64,000 nt of DNA, taken from positions 4,712,001 through 4,776,000 of the forward strand of contig JAIQDT010000001.1 of the NCBI GenBank assembly GCA_021521415.1, read 5' to 3'. Shown piece after piece: positions 32,819 to 43,583 of the stretch (position 1 is the first letter of the stretch; each line of letters opens with the position of its first letter). Below the pieces are notes generated by a model that ran no database searches, was not told where the DNA came from, and was given only the letters and a program-made list of their open reading frames with translations. The position numbers were made by a program, and so were the translations under genes. The stretch is from Bidens hawaiensis. Lineage: Eukaryota; Streptophyta; Magnoliopsida; Asterales; Asteraceae.

Positions 32819-34903
32819 ATCTGCAACAAACAGGCTAAGTTAGATAAACGTCAAAGCAAATCACAAGTTCGCCTGTTACCATGAGTGAAGTTGTGATCTA
32901 TTCTGTATAGGTGAAGTTAGAGGTGGGGCGAAGTTGAGTACAACTTCGCCTCAACCTGAACTTCGTCTGTTAACTGTTAATGATAACTTCGCCTAACCAC
33001 AACATCGCCTCATAAACTGTTTCAAAAATAATTATCTGGCGAAGTTAAACCTCAGGCGAAGTTACGGATAACTTCGCCTAAACTGTAACTTCGCCGAATT
33101 CGAATCGGCAACAGTTAGGTTTTTCGAACGAGGTGAATCGGGTCAATTTGGTGATTGCGGACTCCGTAAAACTTGATTTTATGATGATTTGGACGTTTAG
33201 GTTGATTACTACCACGTGAAAACACGTTTGAAAAAACGGGTGTTTAAGGTTCCGAAGGTCGGAGGTCACGATACGGGGTCGAAACAACCTTTGATAAACA
33301 TTAAGGACAGCGAATAGATGATACAATCGACACTACACACCTATAATCGGAGTTGAAATCGAGAAAGAATGAACACAGAATGATCGATGATATATGTTCG
33401 CTAAGGTTTACGATAAGTTCGCTGGGTTTTTGTAAGATAAGTTCGCCGGGTTTTTGAAATAATGAATAGTCTGACATTTTAATTTCCTTTATATAGGGTC
33501 AAAATTTTACAGGCGAAGTTACGGATAACTTCGCCTATTGCAGGCGAAGTTAGGCACAACTTCGCCGGTATTAAAATTTTCAAAACAAACCCTATAATTT
33601 GAACAATTTGCAATTAAGTTTTAAAACAACCTTTAAAGTGTTAAATGATACGATCAAGACCAAGTAACCAAATATAAAATTATACAACTACATAAGTAGA
33701 AAAAAAATTTTAAAAATAAAGTACACGGGATCAAATTTCAGTCTCGACAGGGACTACCATGTTTTAGAAAAGATCCGAACAGGAATCATACTAATTACGT
33801 GACTGTCACACAGATCCGTGTTCAGCTGTATTATGACATAAAGAAACAGGTTGTAAGTAGGTAAATAACTTAGAATGGTTTTCATCGTTTCTGTGATACG
33901 GGTTAGGTTCAATTTAGCTCAAAACTTAAGTGGGCAACAACTCAGAAATTATGATGCCTCCTATCTAATCTCAAAGCGTATTTGGCTTTCCCCAAGTCAC
34001 CCCGTGTTGACCTCGACCCGTAGTGTCTGATGAACTAGTAATTACTCTTCGATCTTCAGACTCTTCTTCCCGTACTCTTTGTTACATCTAGATTGAGAAG
34101 TATTAATTTTTGAACTCTAGAATTTCTCAATAAACCACATATATATATATATATATATATATTTTTTTAAGTATTTACACAATCTTCAGAGTAGTAAACA
34201 ACTGCAAGTCCCGAATCTGGATCACTGCAGTGTCTTGACACGCTATCGTCACGGGAATCAGAACACTCACGGGCTCGTGTATGACTGGGTAATCGCTTTT
34301 CTGCCTATCATTCGGAAAGATATATATGAAGACATGCACAACTCTTAAGGAGTTTCCACGTAAAATCGAGTAGATTTTGATAGTATCACTTCTACTTTTA
34401 CCCACCATAAAAAGCTACCATGACATACAATGACTGTTCTAAAGTCTTTTAGGCCTAATAACTTCACTAGTTAAGCACACAGAATCAGTATATCTATCAC
34501 TTTCCAAGGTTGGATCAAATGTCTTTTAAACATAGTAAAGGAACTTCTTACGAAGTAGTAGACTTGAAAAATAATTTCATCTCACGAAAAAATTTTAACT
34601 TCAATCGCCCCGATCAAATCTAAGTTTTCAGGTAAACGGCTATCCTGAAGATCCAAAGGATCAGCTGGACCGACCACATACAAGTATATGTCCTTCTAAC
34701 TAAGTATGATCGACTAATTTTCAGCGAAAGAATTAAAAACACATCATAAACCACCCCGGTCACTTTCAGTCATCTGGTTAATGGCTATCCTCAAATTCTA
34801 CAAGTAGAGATGAGGACCAAACATATCCGAAGATATGTCCTTCAAACTGAGGCAACCGACATAATTCTAAGCGATTTTTTTTTAAATAAAGACAAAAACA
34901 CGG
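32819..34903 (-). repeat. pol-ORF3 spacer with dyad array
   Basis: The 2.1 kb between pol and ORF3 is noncoding. Twelve AACTTCG/CGAAGTT words lie at 32860-33570. Strict GGCGAAGTT-6 nt-AACTTCGCC dyads are at 32927-32950, 33055-33078, 33512-33535 and 33543-33566. 33600-34900 has no recognised structure except (AT)n at about 34139-34161. Confidence 0.85.
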
Positions 34904-35299
34904 TTACTCGGGATTGATCATCCCATTCAGCTCAACAAGGTTTTGAAAACGATTTTTGTCAAACGCTTTAGTAAACATGTCAGCGAAATTATCTAGCGTA
35001 TCAACTTTTTCGAGCACAATCAGTTTCTTCTCAGCACAATCCCGTATAAAATGATGACGAATGTCAATATGTTTAGTTTTACTATGTTTTACGGGATTGT
35101 TAGTTACTGAGATAGCAGCAGTGTTATCAATGCAAATAGGAGTAAGAGTAAAATTCAGACCATAATCGCGCAACTGTTGTTGAATCCAAAGAACCTGGGA
35201 GCAGCAGTTGGATGCTGCCATGTATTCTGCTTCACAGGTTGAAATTGCGACTGAGGTCTGCTTCTTGCATTGCCACGACACTAATCTGCCTCCAAGAAA
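34904..35299 (-). pseudogene. pol part 3: RNase H (C-terminal end of pol)
   Basis: Continues the same frame after the TAG at 35300. STCEAEYMAASNC carries the catalytic glutamate region, ICIDNTAAI the next aspartate, and KHIDIRHHFIRD with TKAFD follow as in Copia RNases H. It ends INPE at 34904. The domain starts upstream (AYTDSDYGG), so the stop falls inside it. Degrades the RNA strand during reverse transcription. Confidence 0.9.
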
Positions 35300-36340
35300 C
35301 TAACATCCACCTGTCGTTGACTTCCGACTCTGATTGCACCCTCCATAATCAGAATCTGTGTAGGCGACCAAATCCAAGTCTCCTCCTCTCGTGTACCACA
35401 ACCCCAGCTTAGGTTTGCCTTTGAGATACCTCAATATTCTCTTTGCACCCTTCAAGTGAGATTCCTTTGGGTTTGCCTGAAAGCGAGCACAAAGACAAAC
35501 TGCAAACATTATATCAGGCCTAGAAGCAGTTAAGTACATTAAAGAACCTATAATTGCCCGATATTGGGTTGGGTCCACGTCTGCATCGTTGTCTGAATCA
35601 GCACCCAATTTGTGGTTGACGCAGACCGGAGTATCGTATGGTGTGCTGTCCTCCATCTTGAAGCGTTTGAGAACATCATGGACATACTTAGTCTGATGAA
35701 TGAACATCCCATCTTTCTTCTGATCAACCTGCAGTCCTAAAAAGAAAGTTAGTTCACCCATAGCACTCATTTCAAATCTCTTCTTCATGACGGCCTCAAA
35801 CTCCTGACACATGGCGACCTTTGATGCAGCAAAGATAATGTCGTCCACGTAGACTTGCACCAGTAGAAAGTCGCTCCCTTTTCTCTTGAAGAACAATGTG
35901 CTATCAATCTTACCTCTTTCAAACTCATTCTCAAGCAAGTAATCGGATAAAGTTGAGTACCAGGCACAAGGTGCCTGATGTAGTCCATACAGTGCTTTAC
36001 TTAGCTTGTACACGTGATCGGGAAAGTCTGGGTCAGGAAAACCCGGAGGTTGCTCAATGTACACAACCTCATCGACTTTACCATTAAGGAACACACTCTT
36101 CACATCTAGCTGAAATACCTTCATCTCCTTATGAGCAGCAAATGCCAAATACAATCGAATGGCTTTCAATCTTGCCACAGGAGCAAACACCTCATTGTAA
36201 TCGATCCCCTCTTGCTGATTAAAACCTTTTACAACCAGCCTCGCCTTATTCCTGATAATAATCCCTTTCTCATCTCTCTTGAATTTGAAAACCCATTTTG
36301 TGCCAATCGCATGCACATTCTTCGGTTTTGCAACCAAGTT
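35300..36340 (-). pseudogene. pol part 2: reverse transcriptase (between two in-frame stops)
   Basis: In frame with the integrase section, after a TGA at 36341-36343 (where a tryptophan codon is usual). It shows GTKWVFKFKRDEKG, the first catalytic aspartate in FQLDVKSVFLNG (the usual Ala is Val here), the QPPGF motif, KALYGLHQAP, and the YVDD box at about 163-166 of this segment. It continues to the RNase H start (AYTDSDYGG) and a TAG at 35300-35302, where a glutamine codon is usual. Both changes are G to A or C to T transitions, typical of decay at methylated cytosines. All catalytic residues are present. Confidence 0.9.
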
Positions 36341-36454
36341 TCATACCTCCATCTTCTTGAACTGGGCTAACTCTTCTTGCATGGCTTCGACCCACGAGCT
36401 GTCCTTGAGAGCCATTTGATAGTTCTTTGGTTCAATCTGGCTGATGAAGCAGGG

Positions 36455-38212
36455 TTACAAGCATTCGTTGATTATGCCTGATTCTTTAATGCTTGTGTAA
36501 ACACAGGTGTGCTCATTCAAGCTTTGTCTTGTTTGTACACCATCGGACAGATCACCTATCACGTTCTCCAAAGGGTGATTTTTGTGAATTCTCGTAGTCG
36601 GAACCGAAATGACATTCAGATTATCTTCCAGGTTCGAAGATAGCTCATAAATGGGTGACTGTTGTTGAGAGTGAAATGGATTGATGAATTCCTTTTCAGT
36701 AGAGGCAGCAGGGGTATCGACAACATTTGACGAGGAAGGCTGACATTCATCATACTGCGGTCGTTGCACCAAAGTGTCTTCCTCATCGTAAATCATCTTC
36801 GTAGCAATTCTCTCCTCTACTTCTGCACAATCCAAGTAAGGTATATTAAAAGATTTAAAAAGTCTATCATAGTCGAAAACCCCGGCGGGTCCCGTGCTTG
36901 GTTTTGGTGGTTTGTAACTTGTGATATCAGTGTTACACACCACCTCAACCTTGCTGGTCGATGTATTAAAGACTCGTCTGTTGGGAGTCCCAACAACGTA
37001 TCCGACTAAAATTCCTTCGTCGGCTACTTCACCAAATTTAGAATTGGTCTTTAATATCGAACACGGGGACCCGAATGGTTCAAGACCACTCAAGTTGGGC
37101 TTTCTCCCATGCATAAGTTCATAACATGTTTTATTTAATCTTTTAACAGTTAACACTCTATTAAGGATATAACAGGCTGTTGCAACAGCTTCAGCCCAGA
37201 ACACCACAGGAAGTTTCGAATCAGCCAGCATGGTTCTGGCTCCTTCAATTAAAGTTCTGTTCTTCCTCTCAGCCACTCCATTTTGTTGCGGAGTATACGG
37301 AGCGCTGTACTGGTGTTCAATCCCCTTCTGTAAGCAGAAGATCTCCATCTCATAGTTTTTGAACTCTGTCCCATTGTCACTCCTGATGTATTTAACCCTT
37401 TTCCCCATGATATTCTCAACCTTGGTAATCAAATTCTTTACCATCTGAACCGTTTCATCCTTTGACTTCAGGAAATATACCCAGGAATATCGAGAGAAAT
37501 CATCAGTTATCACCAAGCAGTATGATGTTCCTCCTAGACTTTTTACATTCACGGGACCGAAGAGATCCATGTGAAGTAGTTCTAGGGTACTGACTATAGA
37601 ATTAACCTTCTTGGTGTGATGGGATTTCTTGTGTTGCTTTCCCTTCTTGCATGATAAGCATTGGTCTTCAAAGTTGAAATTCTTCAAGGGAACACCCAAC
37701 ACCAGCCCATTCTTGACAATGTAGTTCATTTTCCGAAGATGAATATGTCCCATTCTCCCATGCCATAATTCGGACTCCGATTCAGTTGCTTTCGACAGAA
37801 GACACGATTCTTCTGTGGCCATTTCAGTCGACCTCATGTCCATGATATACGTATTCTTTTCTCTTGGAGCCTTCATAACAATCCAATCCTCTGGTATCTT
37901 AAAACCAGGATACAACACGATCGCCTCATTCTTGGTAAAATGCACGGTATACTCTTTGTCACAGTTCTGCGATACACTCAGCAGATTATGCTTCAATTCT
38001 TCAACAAAGTTCACTTTCTCTAAAGTCATCTTTCCATTCGTCACCGTCCCAATTCCTGTAATCCTTCCACCGCTCTCTTCAGCAAAACTCACTCTTTCTC
38101 CTTGAACAGGTTTCCATTCGTGTAACAAATTCTTGTTACCCGTCATGTGCCGGGAACAGCCGCTATCCACAACCCATAGATTGTTTGCAGCCCTGTTCAA
38201 CTGTTCCTGCAT
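36455..38212 (-). pseudogene. pol part 1: protease and integrase (585 aa)
   Basis: From the ATG at 38212: LWVVDSGCSRHMTG gives the protease Asp-Ser-Gly (16-18). The integrase zinc domain follows (H161, H166, C195, C198; ELWHGRMGHIHLRKM, CLSCKKGKQ), then the DDE core with D226 (HMDLFGP), D289 (RSDNGTEF) and E325 (NGVAERKN), a D35E spacing. The integrase C-terminal region and a linker run to TAA at 36455-36457. Similarity continues in frame past this stop, so it is a nonsense mutation inside pol. Functions: particle maturation and insertion of cDNA into host DNA. Confidence 0.9.
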
Positions 38213-38234
38213 GATTAAAGCAGAGGATTAAAAT

Positions 38235-40859
38235 CTAGGTCTTGGGTCGATACATCCCGTACCTTGGCTGTCCAAAGTTAGTATCAGAATAATTTCTGTA
38301 AGTCCGGAACGGATGCCTTCTTGGAGATTGACTATGAGGCCATCCAAACCGTCGTGAATTAAAAGAATTATTACTTATGGTTTGGGTGTTAGCAGTGAAA
38401 AACTGAGATCGATTTATTTGAAAACCTGGATTAGTCCAATTTCTGAATTTTGATGGGTTTTCATTTTTACCATTATATTGATTACCGTTAGTTCTTTTCT
38501 CAGATTTTGAAGGTCTCACACCTCTGAATCTTTGCTTCAGAGGGCAATCAGCAATTAGGTGTCCTAATTGATTACATCTGAAACAACTCCTGTGTTCAAC
38601 TTTCTTTTCAATAGTTGTTTTAGATGTTGAGGCTGCATTACTGCCCGATTGTCTCACATATGGTGGGACATACGGGTTTAGTGGAGATTTCTTTTCAGTT
38701 GTTTTATGTTTCTCCCCACTTTTTGGTAACACTTCCTCTTGTTTTGTCTCACTCGACTCGGATGACTTGTCCGAGTATGATGAGACAGGACTAGGAACAG
38801 AAATCCTCACACTCGAAACAGGCTTACTTGTTTCGCCTTTACTAACTTCTGGTTCTTTAATAGTAACCTTAACCGGAACTGTCTGACCAAAATCAACATC
38901 AACAGATTTCTGATTACTAGGATCATAAGTGTAATTATGATTGTAAGTTGGTGGAACTTCATGATAACCAATTCCTCCCCTTTTAACTGGGGAACCTTGA
39001 TCACTAACGAGGTGATCAAGTATAGCGGAGGAATTTCTAAATTTCTCAAGTTTCCTGTTCAGTTCCACCACTTTCACCTGGTGATCAGCTATCTGTTTAT
39101 CCCTTTCAGCTATTAGTTTGGTTTTCTCTTCTAGCACTTCATAACTAAGATCAATCACTTGAATTTTTTTAGCTAGATTTGCTTTAAGACTTCTAATATC
39201 TTTCTCACTAGCTTTTATTTTTACTTTATAACTGTTTTCTCTAGCTTTAGTGAAATGATGATCTTCTTTTAATGTTTTAAATTGAGCATCCAAACTAACA
39301 AACTGATCAGTTATAGTTGTCAATTGTTCAGACAGATTTTCACACTTAGTACAAGGGAGTTTGGTACTTACCTCGGAGAGCTGGTCTTTCACATCTGCCA
39401 TGTAAGCTTCATTTTGAGCTTCTTCCATGTAAGCTTCATTCTCGCCAGTCACTTTCTCACTATCTACAGTTTCGATGTTCGCCAAATTGGCCTGTTCGAA
39501 CACTTCTTCAGCATGCAGATTCCAGTTGTACTCCCCATTCTGTCTGGATATCATGGCTCTATTCTCATTACCACCCCCACTCTGTTGTGTAGACCTGTTT
39601 TGACTGCGTTCTACACGTTCATTTGTGCACTCCTTCGCAAAATGGCCATTCTGTTGGCAGTTGTAACACCTAACCTTCGACTTATCAAACCCTGGCCTTT
39701 CACCAACAAACTTCCTACCAGTCTTCTTCATAAACCGCTTAACCCTTCTCACAATCATCGCCATCTGCCACTGCAGATCCATCTCTTCCAGATCATCAGC
39801 ATCGATCTGATCATAATCTTCATCCAAAGTTGCAGGATCAACAATCTTACCCTTAATGTAATTTTCATACGAAGCAATGAAAGATGCATAGAGAGCAAAC
39901 TGCTGTTCAGCAGATTTAACACTCATGGGCATCTTCGAGTAGTTGTTGTTCAAAGCACTTGGGGAAAAGCTACCCTTGGTTGCTTGAGGGTTAGAAGCAT
40001 TATTTCCTCCAGCTACAAAGCACACATCACCATTCATGTTGAGAGATACATGACATTCATGTGTTGAGTTAGCGCCCGACTCTCCCTTTGAGTAGTAAGC
40101 AGACGAATCAGACTTCGAACTTGAACTTGAATTAACCTTTGCACCATACATTCCTGGATCTTGAACCTGATCAGTAGGTGTCTCTTTTTGAACCATGTTT
40201 AGTTCAAAAGTTCGTAGCTTGTTTACTGCTGTTTCCAAATCATAGTCGGCAAAGTCTTTGTCTTCTCTCATCAACACAGTGTACATATTCCATTTCGGTG
40301 GGAGAGCATCAAGAAGCTTTTCAAGAATCTCATCTTCTTTGTAAGCAATTGAATAATTGCTGAGTTCTGTCATCAGATGATAATATCTAGTGATGATATC
40401 ATCAAGTGATTCATTCTTCAGATACTTGAAGACCGAGAACTGGGTTTTAAGTAGTTTAATATTTGATGCACGGATTCCCACATTACCCTCAAACCGGTTT
40501 TCAAGAGCTTCCCAAAGCTCTTTAGCAGTTTTATACTTTCTGAAGGTGTGAAGAATCTCTTGTGGAAGAGCCATTGTAATAGCTGCATGAGCTTTGCTTT
40601 CGGCCTCATACATTTTCTTCTCTTCCTCTTCCATCTTGCTGTATTTCTTAATCTGATCACGACCCTCATACTCAGCAGTTGGTGGAATGTATCCATCTTG
40701 TATGCACACCCACATCTTAGCGTCTTGGTATTTGACATATTGTTCAAACCGATCCTTCCACGCCACGAAGTCGGTTCCTTTCAGCATCTTTGGGGCCTTA
40801 GTAGCTGAACCCGCTTCCACTTCCATCTTCACCAGTTCTGTAATGTTTATTGAAGTCAA
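38235..40859 (-). CDS. Sirevirus-type gag polyprotein (874 aa), intact
   Basis: The N-terminal capsid-like UBN2 region spans about 30-220 ([46 protein letters not shown]). A first CCHC knuckle is at 398-411 ([14 protein letters not shown]), a predicted coiled coil at about 500-610 (KEDHHF to LNRKLEKF), a Ser/Pro-rich stretch at about 670-750, and a second knuckle at 759-772 ([14 protein letters not shown]). The C-terminus is basic and Arg/Asn/Phe-rich. At 874 aa it is much longer than ordinary Copia gags, as in Sireviruses. It forms particles and binds genomic RNA. The start is the first ATG after the leader array. It ends TAG at 38235-38237, 25 nt before the pol ATG and in another frame. Confidence 0.92.
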   Translation of the reverse strand: MTSINITELVKMEVEAGSATKAPKMLKGTDFVAWKDRFEQYVKYQDAKMWVCIQDGYIPPTAEYEGRDQIKKYSKMEEEEKKMYEAESKAHAAITMALPQEILHTFRKYKTAKELWEALENRFEGNVGIRASNIKLLKTQFSVFKYLKNESLDDIITRYYHLMTELSNYSIAYKEDEILEKLLDALPPKWNMYTVLMREDKDFADYDLETAVNKLRTFELNMVQKETPTDQVQDPGMYGAKVNSSSSSKSDSSAYYSKGESGANSTHECHVSLNMNGDVCFVAGGNNASNPQATKGSFSPSALNNNYSKMPMSVKSAEQQFALYASFIASYENYIKGKIVDPATLDEDYDQIDADDLEEMDLQWQMAMIVRRVKRFMKKTGRKFVGERPGFDKSKVRCYNCQQNGHFAKECTNERVERSQNRSTQQSGGGNENRAMISRQNGEYNWNLHAEEVFEQANLANIETVDSEKVTGENEAYMEEAQNEAYMADVKDQLSEVSTKLPCTKCENLSEQLTTITDQFVSLDAQFKTLKEDHHFTKARENSYKVKIKASEKDIRSLKANLAKKIQVIDLSYEVLEEKTKLIAERDKQIADHQVKVVELNRKLEKFRNSSAILDHLVSDQGSPVKRGGIGYHEVPPTYNHNYTYDPSNQKSVDVDFGQTVPVKVTIKEPEVSKGETSKPVSSVRISVPSPVSSYSDKSSESSETKQEEVLPKSGEKHKTTEKKSPLNPYVPPYVRQSGSNAASTSKTTIEKKVEHRSCFRCNQLGHLIADCPLKQRFRGVRPSKSEKRTNGNQYNGKNENPSKFRNWTNPGFQINRSQFFTANTQTISNNSFNSRRFGWPHSQSPRRHPFRTYRNYSDTNFGQPRYGMYRPKT

Positions 40860-40914
40860 CTTTTACGAAACACAAAGAAACCAGAAAAATAAAAATTTTA
40901 TTTTCAACAGTACT

Positions 40915-41170
40915 GTAGGCGAAGTTGTGGATAACTTCGCTTAAGTCTGAACTTCGCTGATTCTGAACTTCGCTCTCTTTCTTAAATTCGCCTGTTTTGG
41001 CGAAGTTGTGAATAACTTCGCTTAAGGTAAGCGAACTTGAGAGGTGGGCGAAGTTGTGGGTAACTTCGCTTAGGCGAACTTGTGAGGTAGGCGAAGTTGT
41101 GGATAACTTCGCTTAACCTTATATCTTCGCCGAAACCCTACTAACAGTGACGGCAACTTCGCCTGATGAA
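40915..41170 (-). repeat. Dyad array in the 5' leader
   Basis: Eleven AACTTCG/CGAAGTT words in 255 bp. Four of the pairs are strict GGCGAAGTT, 6 nt, AACTTCGCT dyads at 40918-40941, 40999-41022, 41047-41070 and 41090-41113. The spacers (GTGGAT, GTGAAT, GTGGGT, GTGGAT) are always 6 nt. Confidence 0.9.
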
Positions 41171-41349
41171 CACGATGGTTTTGCAGGTTTGATTTCTGGA
41201 TTTTGCGAGGTTTGTGACGGTGTAATGGGTTGTTTATGATGGTGGGAGGTGAGTAGGACACAAAAACTCAGTAAACTCGTCCCGCGAATAGTCGAACGGA
41301 ACGATTTCTACACCCGCGTGATAATCCAGAACCACAATCACGAGCAATA

Positions 41350-41361
41350 GCTCTGATACCA
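41350..41361 (-). promoter_or_regulatory. Primer-binding site, initiator-Met tRNA
   Basis: TGGTATCAGAGC on the minus strand, two bases inside the 5' LTR. This is the usual Copia primer site and is a perfect match. Confidence 0.9.
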
Positions 41362-41363
41362 AT

Positions 41364-41774
41364 TGTAGGTTCCCAGCCGGATCTACACGAGATATCTCGT
41401 TCTACGTAGGTGCGGAATCCCTACGTAAGACGTTACGAGCGTAGAAGACGATACGATTAAACACACGTTACAATGAACAAATACTCGTTATATTGCAACC
41501 GGAAACACGTGATATCAATCACAAATACTGGACAACTCGTACACAAATGACTCGAATGTTAACTGAAATCTGAAAACAGCCGTAACCTAAAGGCTTATAT
41601 AATCACGACAACTTCGCCTGGCATGTTCAGGCGAAGTTGTCCCTAACTTCGCTTGTCTAACAAGTTCGCCTATATCAGCGAACTTGTTAGCTAACTTCGC
41701 TTACATCAAATACAAAACATTACAAACTCAATTACAGACACTAGACACTGAACTACTGACATCATGCACCAACA
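41364..41774 (-). repeat. 5' LTR of the Sirevirus-like element
   Basis: 411 bp. Differs from the other LTR by AC/TT near position 91, AT/TC changes in the ACTGAA region and one C/A near the end. Carries the dyad at 41630-41653. Confidence 0.95.
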
Positions 41775-42022
41775 TTTAGAATATTTTTGTCTTAGTTTCG
41801 ATACTATAACGCACGTAACCGATTTTGTTCTTTTAGTTTCTCCCGCAATGAAAACGTATCGAATTCAAGTAGACTCACTGAGTTTTGTTTTAGGTCCAGT
41901 ACGTAATGTAAACCGACCGAATGTTATTTTTGTTTTTTTAGTTCCGTTACCGTAACAAACATGATGAAAACCGACTGAATTCGCGTGGACTCAACCGCCT
42001 CAACGCCTGGGATCGATAACGC

Positions 42023-42218
42023 TCGGGATTTACCAACGATCGAGTTTTGCCGACCGACGCCACGCCATTGGTTCACCCAATTTTTATAATATTTTTGTCT
42101 TAGTTTCGATACTATAATGGTCGGGATTTACCAACGATCGAGTTTTGCCGACCGACGCCACGCCATTGTTTCACCCCAATTTTTATAATATTTTTGTCTT
42201 AGTTTCGATACTATAACG
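42023..42218. repeat. 98-bp tandem duplication in Helitron DNA
   Basis: Two near-identical 98-bp units (TCGGGATTTACCAACGATCG...) are present. A third, diverged unit is split by the 12.3-kb insertion (29378-29447 joined to 41780-41815). Confidence 0.75.
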
Positions 42219-42331
42219 CACGTAACCAAAACCGACCGAATTCACGTCAACTTACTATATCAACGCTTGGGTTTTACCATTGCCTGAGTTTTACCAACCT
42301 GCCAGGCACAACGCGCCGGGAGAAATACTAG

Positions 42332-43583
42332 TTACTATTAAATAAAAACTTTGGCGCCGCTTAGCACTCATTGGACCAAGTGTCAACTTATCATTAGACC
42401 ACGTCATCTTTTATGTTTTTTTTAATTATTATTTTGGTTTTAATTCCGATACCTAATGTACATAACCGGAATCGACCGAATTCACGTCGACTCACCGTCA
42501 CAATGCTCATGACCTACAACGCTCGAGTTTTACCAACGTTAGGTTTACTGATAATGCTCTAGTTTTACCAACACGGGTTTTACCAAACAAATAAACTTCG
42601 TCTTAGATATTTATTTTTTTTATGTATTATTATTATTATTATTTCAATTCTAGTACTATTAGGAACATAAACGATACCGAACGAATATGCGTCGACTCGC
42701 CGCCGCAACACTCGGGCTTAACCAACGCCTTGGTTTTACGGACCGAATAATATTGTTTTAAATGTGTTAAAATTTTATAATACGCTTTATGAGTCTTGAC
42801 ACTTTTGGTTTTTATTTTCAATATGTTAATTTAAAATTTAATTTTTTTAATTTTTCTGTAGCGATACGAACATAACCAATACCAACCGAATTCTAATTGA
42901 TCGTACAGTAATATCACAAACCTGGTATTGGTACCGTACAGTACTAACAAACATTTTTCAATAATATCACAACCAAAAACTTAAAAGCACAAAAAAAAAC
43001 ATAATACTAAAACTAAAAATAAACCATAATATAAAATCCATTAATAATCAAAAAATGAATTCTATAACATACAAAGTCTCCCAAAAGGCTTTTTTATCCA
43101 TATGTTTAAAACAAAATTATATTATGCAGAGAAAGTTAACATTCGTTTAATCTTCGCTAGTCAGCTTTCCATATTTCATTTTCTCTTTTTTATTGTTTTC
43201 TCAATTTCTGTAGAAAAACAAGAAACAAAGTGTATACATGCTATTATATGATATACACAATTACACATACATGAAATATAAATATATGAATACACAATAT
43301 ATGAATATACTCATATAGATAGAGAAGGAACTGATTCAACTAATATATATTAGGTTTTGAAAATCTCGCTTGAAAGTTAAGTCATGAATGCTGGAAACCT
43401 AATTAAAAGCCATACATATTCTAAACGGTACCAATATCCGAAAGTACTCGTACCTAAAATCAGTAAATTTGGGTACCCGAACCCAATAGACACGCACAAA
43501 TACAGGTACAGATAGCGACGCGGTTACGGAAATTCGGGAAAAAATTAGCATCTCTATTATGCAGTATGAATGATATAAACAAA
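42332..43583 (+). mobile_element. Third Helitron-like unit, 5' end directly after CTAG
   Basis: Starts TTACTATTAAATAAAAACTT then TGGCGCCGCTTAGC, like the sequences after 27468 and 28463. The Helitron phrases (CGACTCACCG, GTTTTACCAACG) fade after about 42900, and 42950-43583 is AT-rich and unassigned. Confidence 0.4.

Larger units (their letters stand above)
29448..41774 (-). mobile_element. Sirevirus-like Copia retrotransposon with extra ORF, 12.3 kb, TSD TTTAG
   Basis: Two 411-bp LTRs differ at five positions by eye (about 1.2 percent), so the insertion is recent. TTTAG is present at 29443-29447 and 41775-41779. Sense order: 5' LTR, PBS, leader, gag, pol, 2.1-kb spacer, ORF3, polypurine tract, 3' LTR. 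Pol order protease-integrase-RT-RNase H marks Copia. A large gag with two CCHC knuckles and a coiled coil, and an ORF after pol, mark the Sirevirus lineage. Three in-frame stops in pol make this copy defective on its own. Confidence 0.95.
28463..42331 (+). mobile_element. Second Helitron unit, split by the 12.3-kb Sirevirus-like element
   Basis: It begins directly at the preceding CTAG with a 5'-end-like sequence and ends GGCACAACGCGCCGGGAGAA then ATACTAG at 42331. The Sirevirus-like element sits in it at 29448-41774. A further 5'-like start (TCTTTTATAGTAAATG) at 29010 suggests this unit may itself be two joined copies. No Rep/helicase ORF. Confidence 0.45.

Noticed and set aside
39282..40067. 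261-aa ORF on the + strand
   Set aside because: Antisense to the intact gag. It has no recognisable features and reflects codon bias of gag.
29448..41774. ORF3 as a true envelope protein of an infectious retrovirus
   Set aside because: No signal peptide, membrane segment or fusion-like region is visible, and pol is interrupted by three stops.
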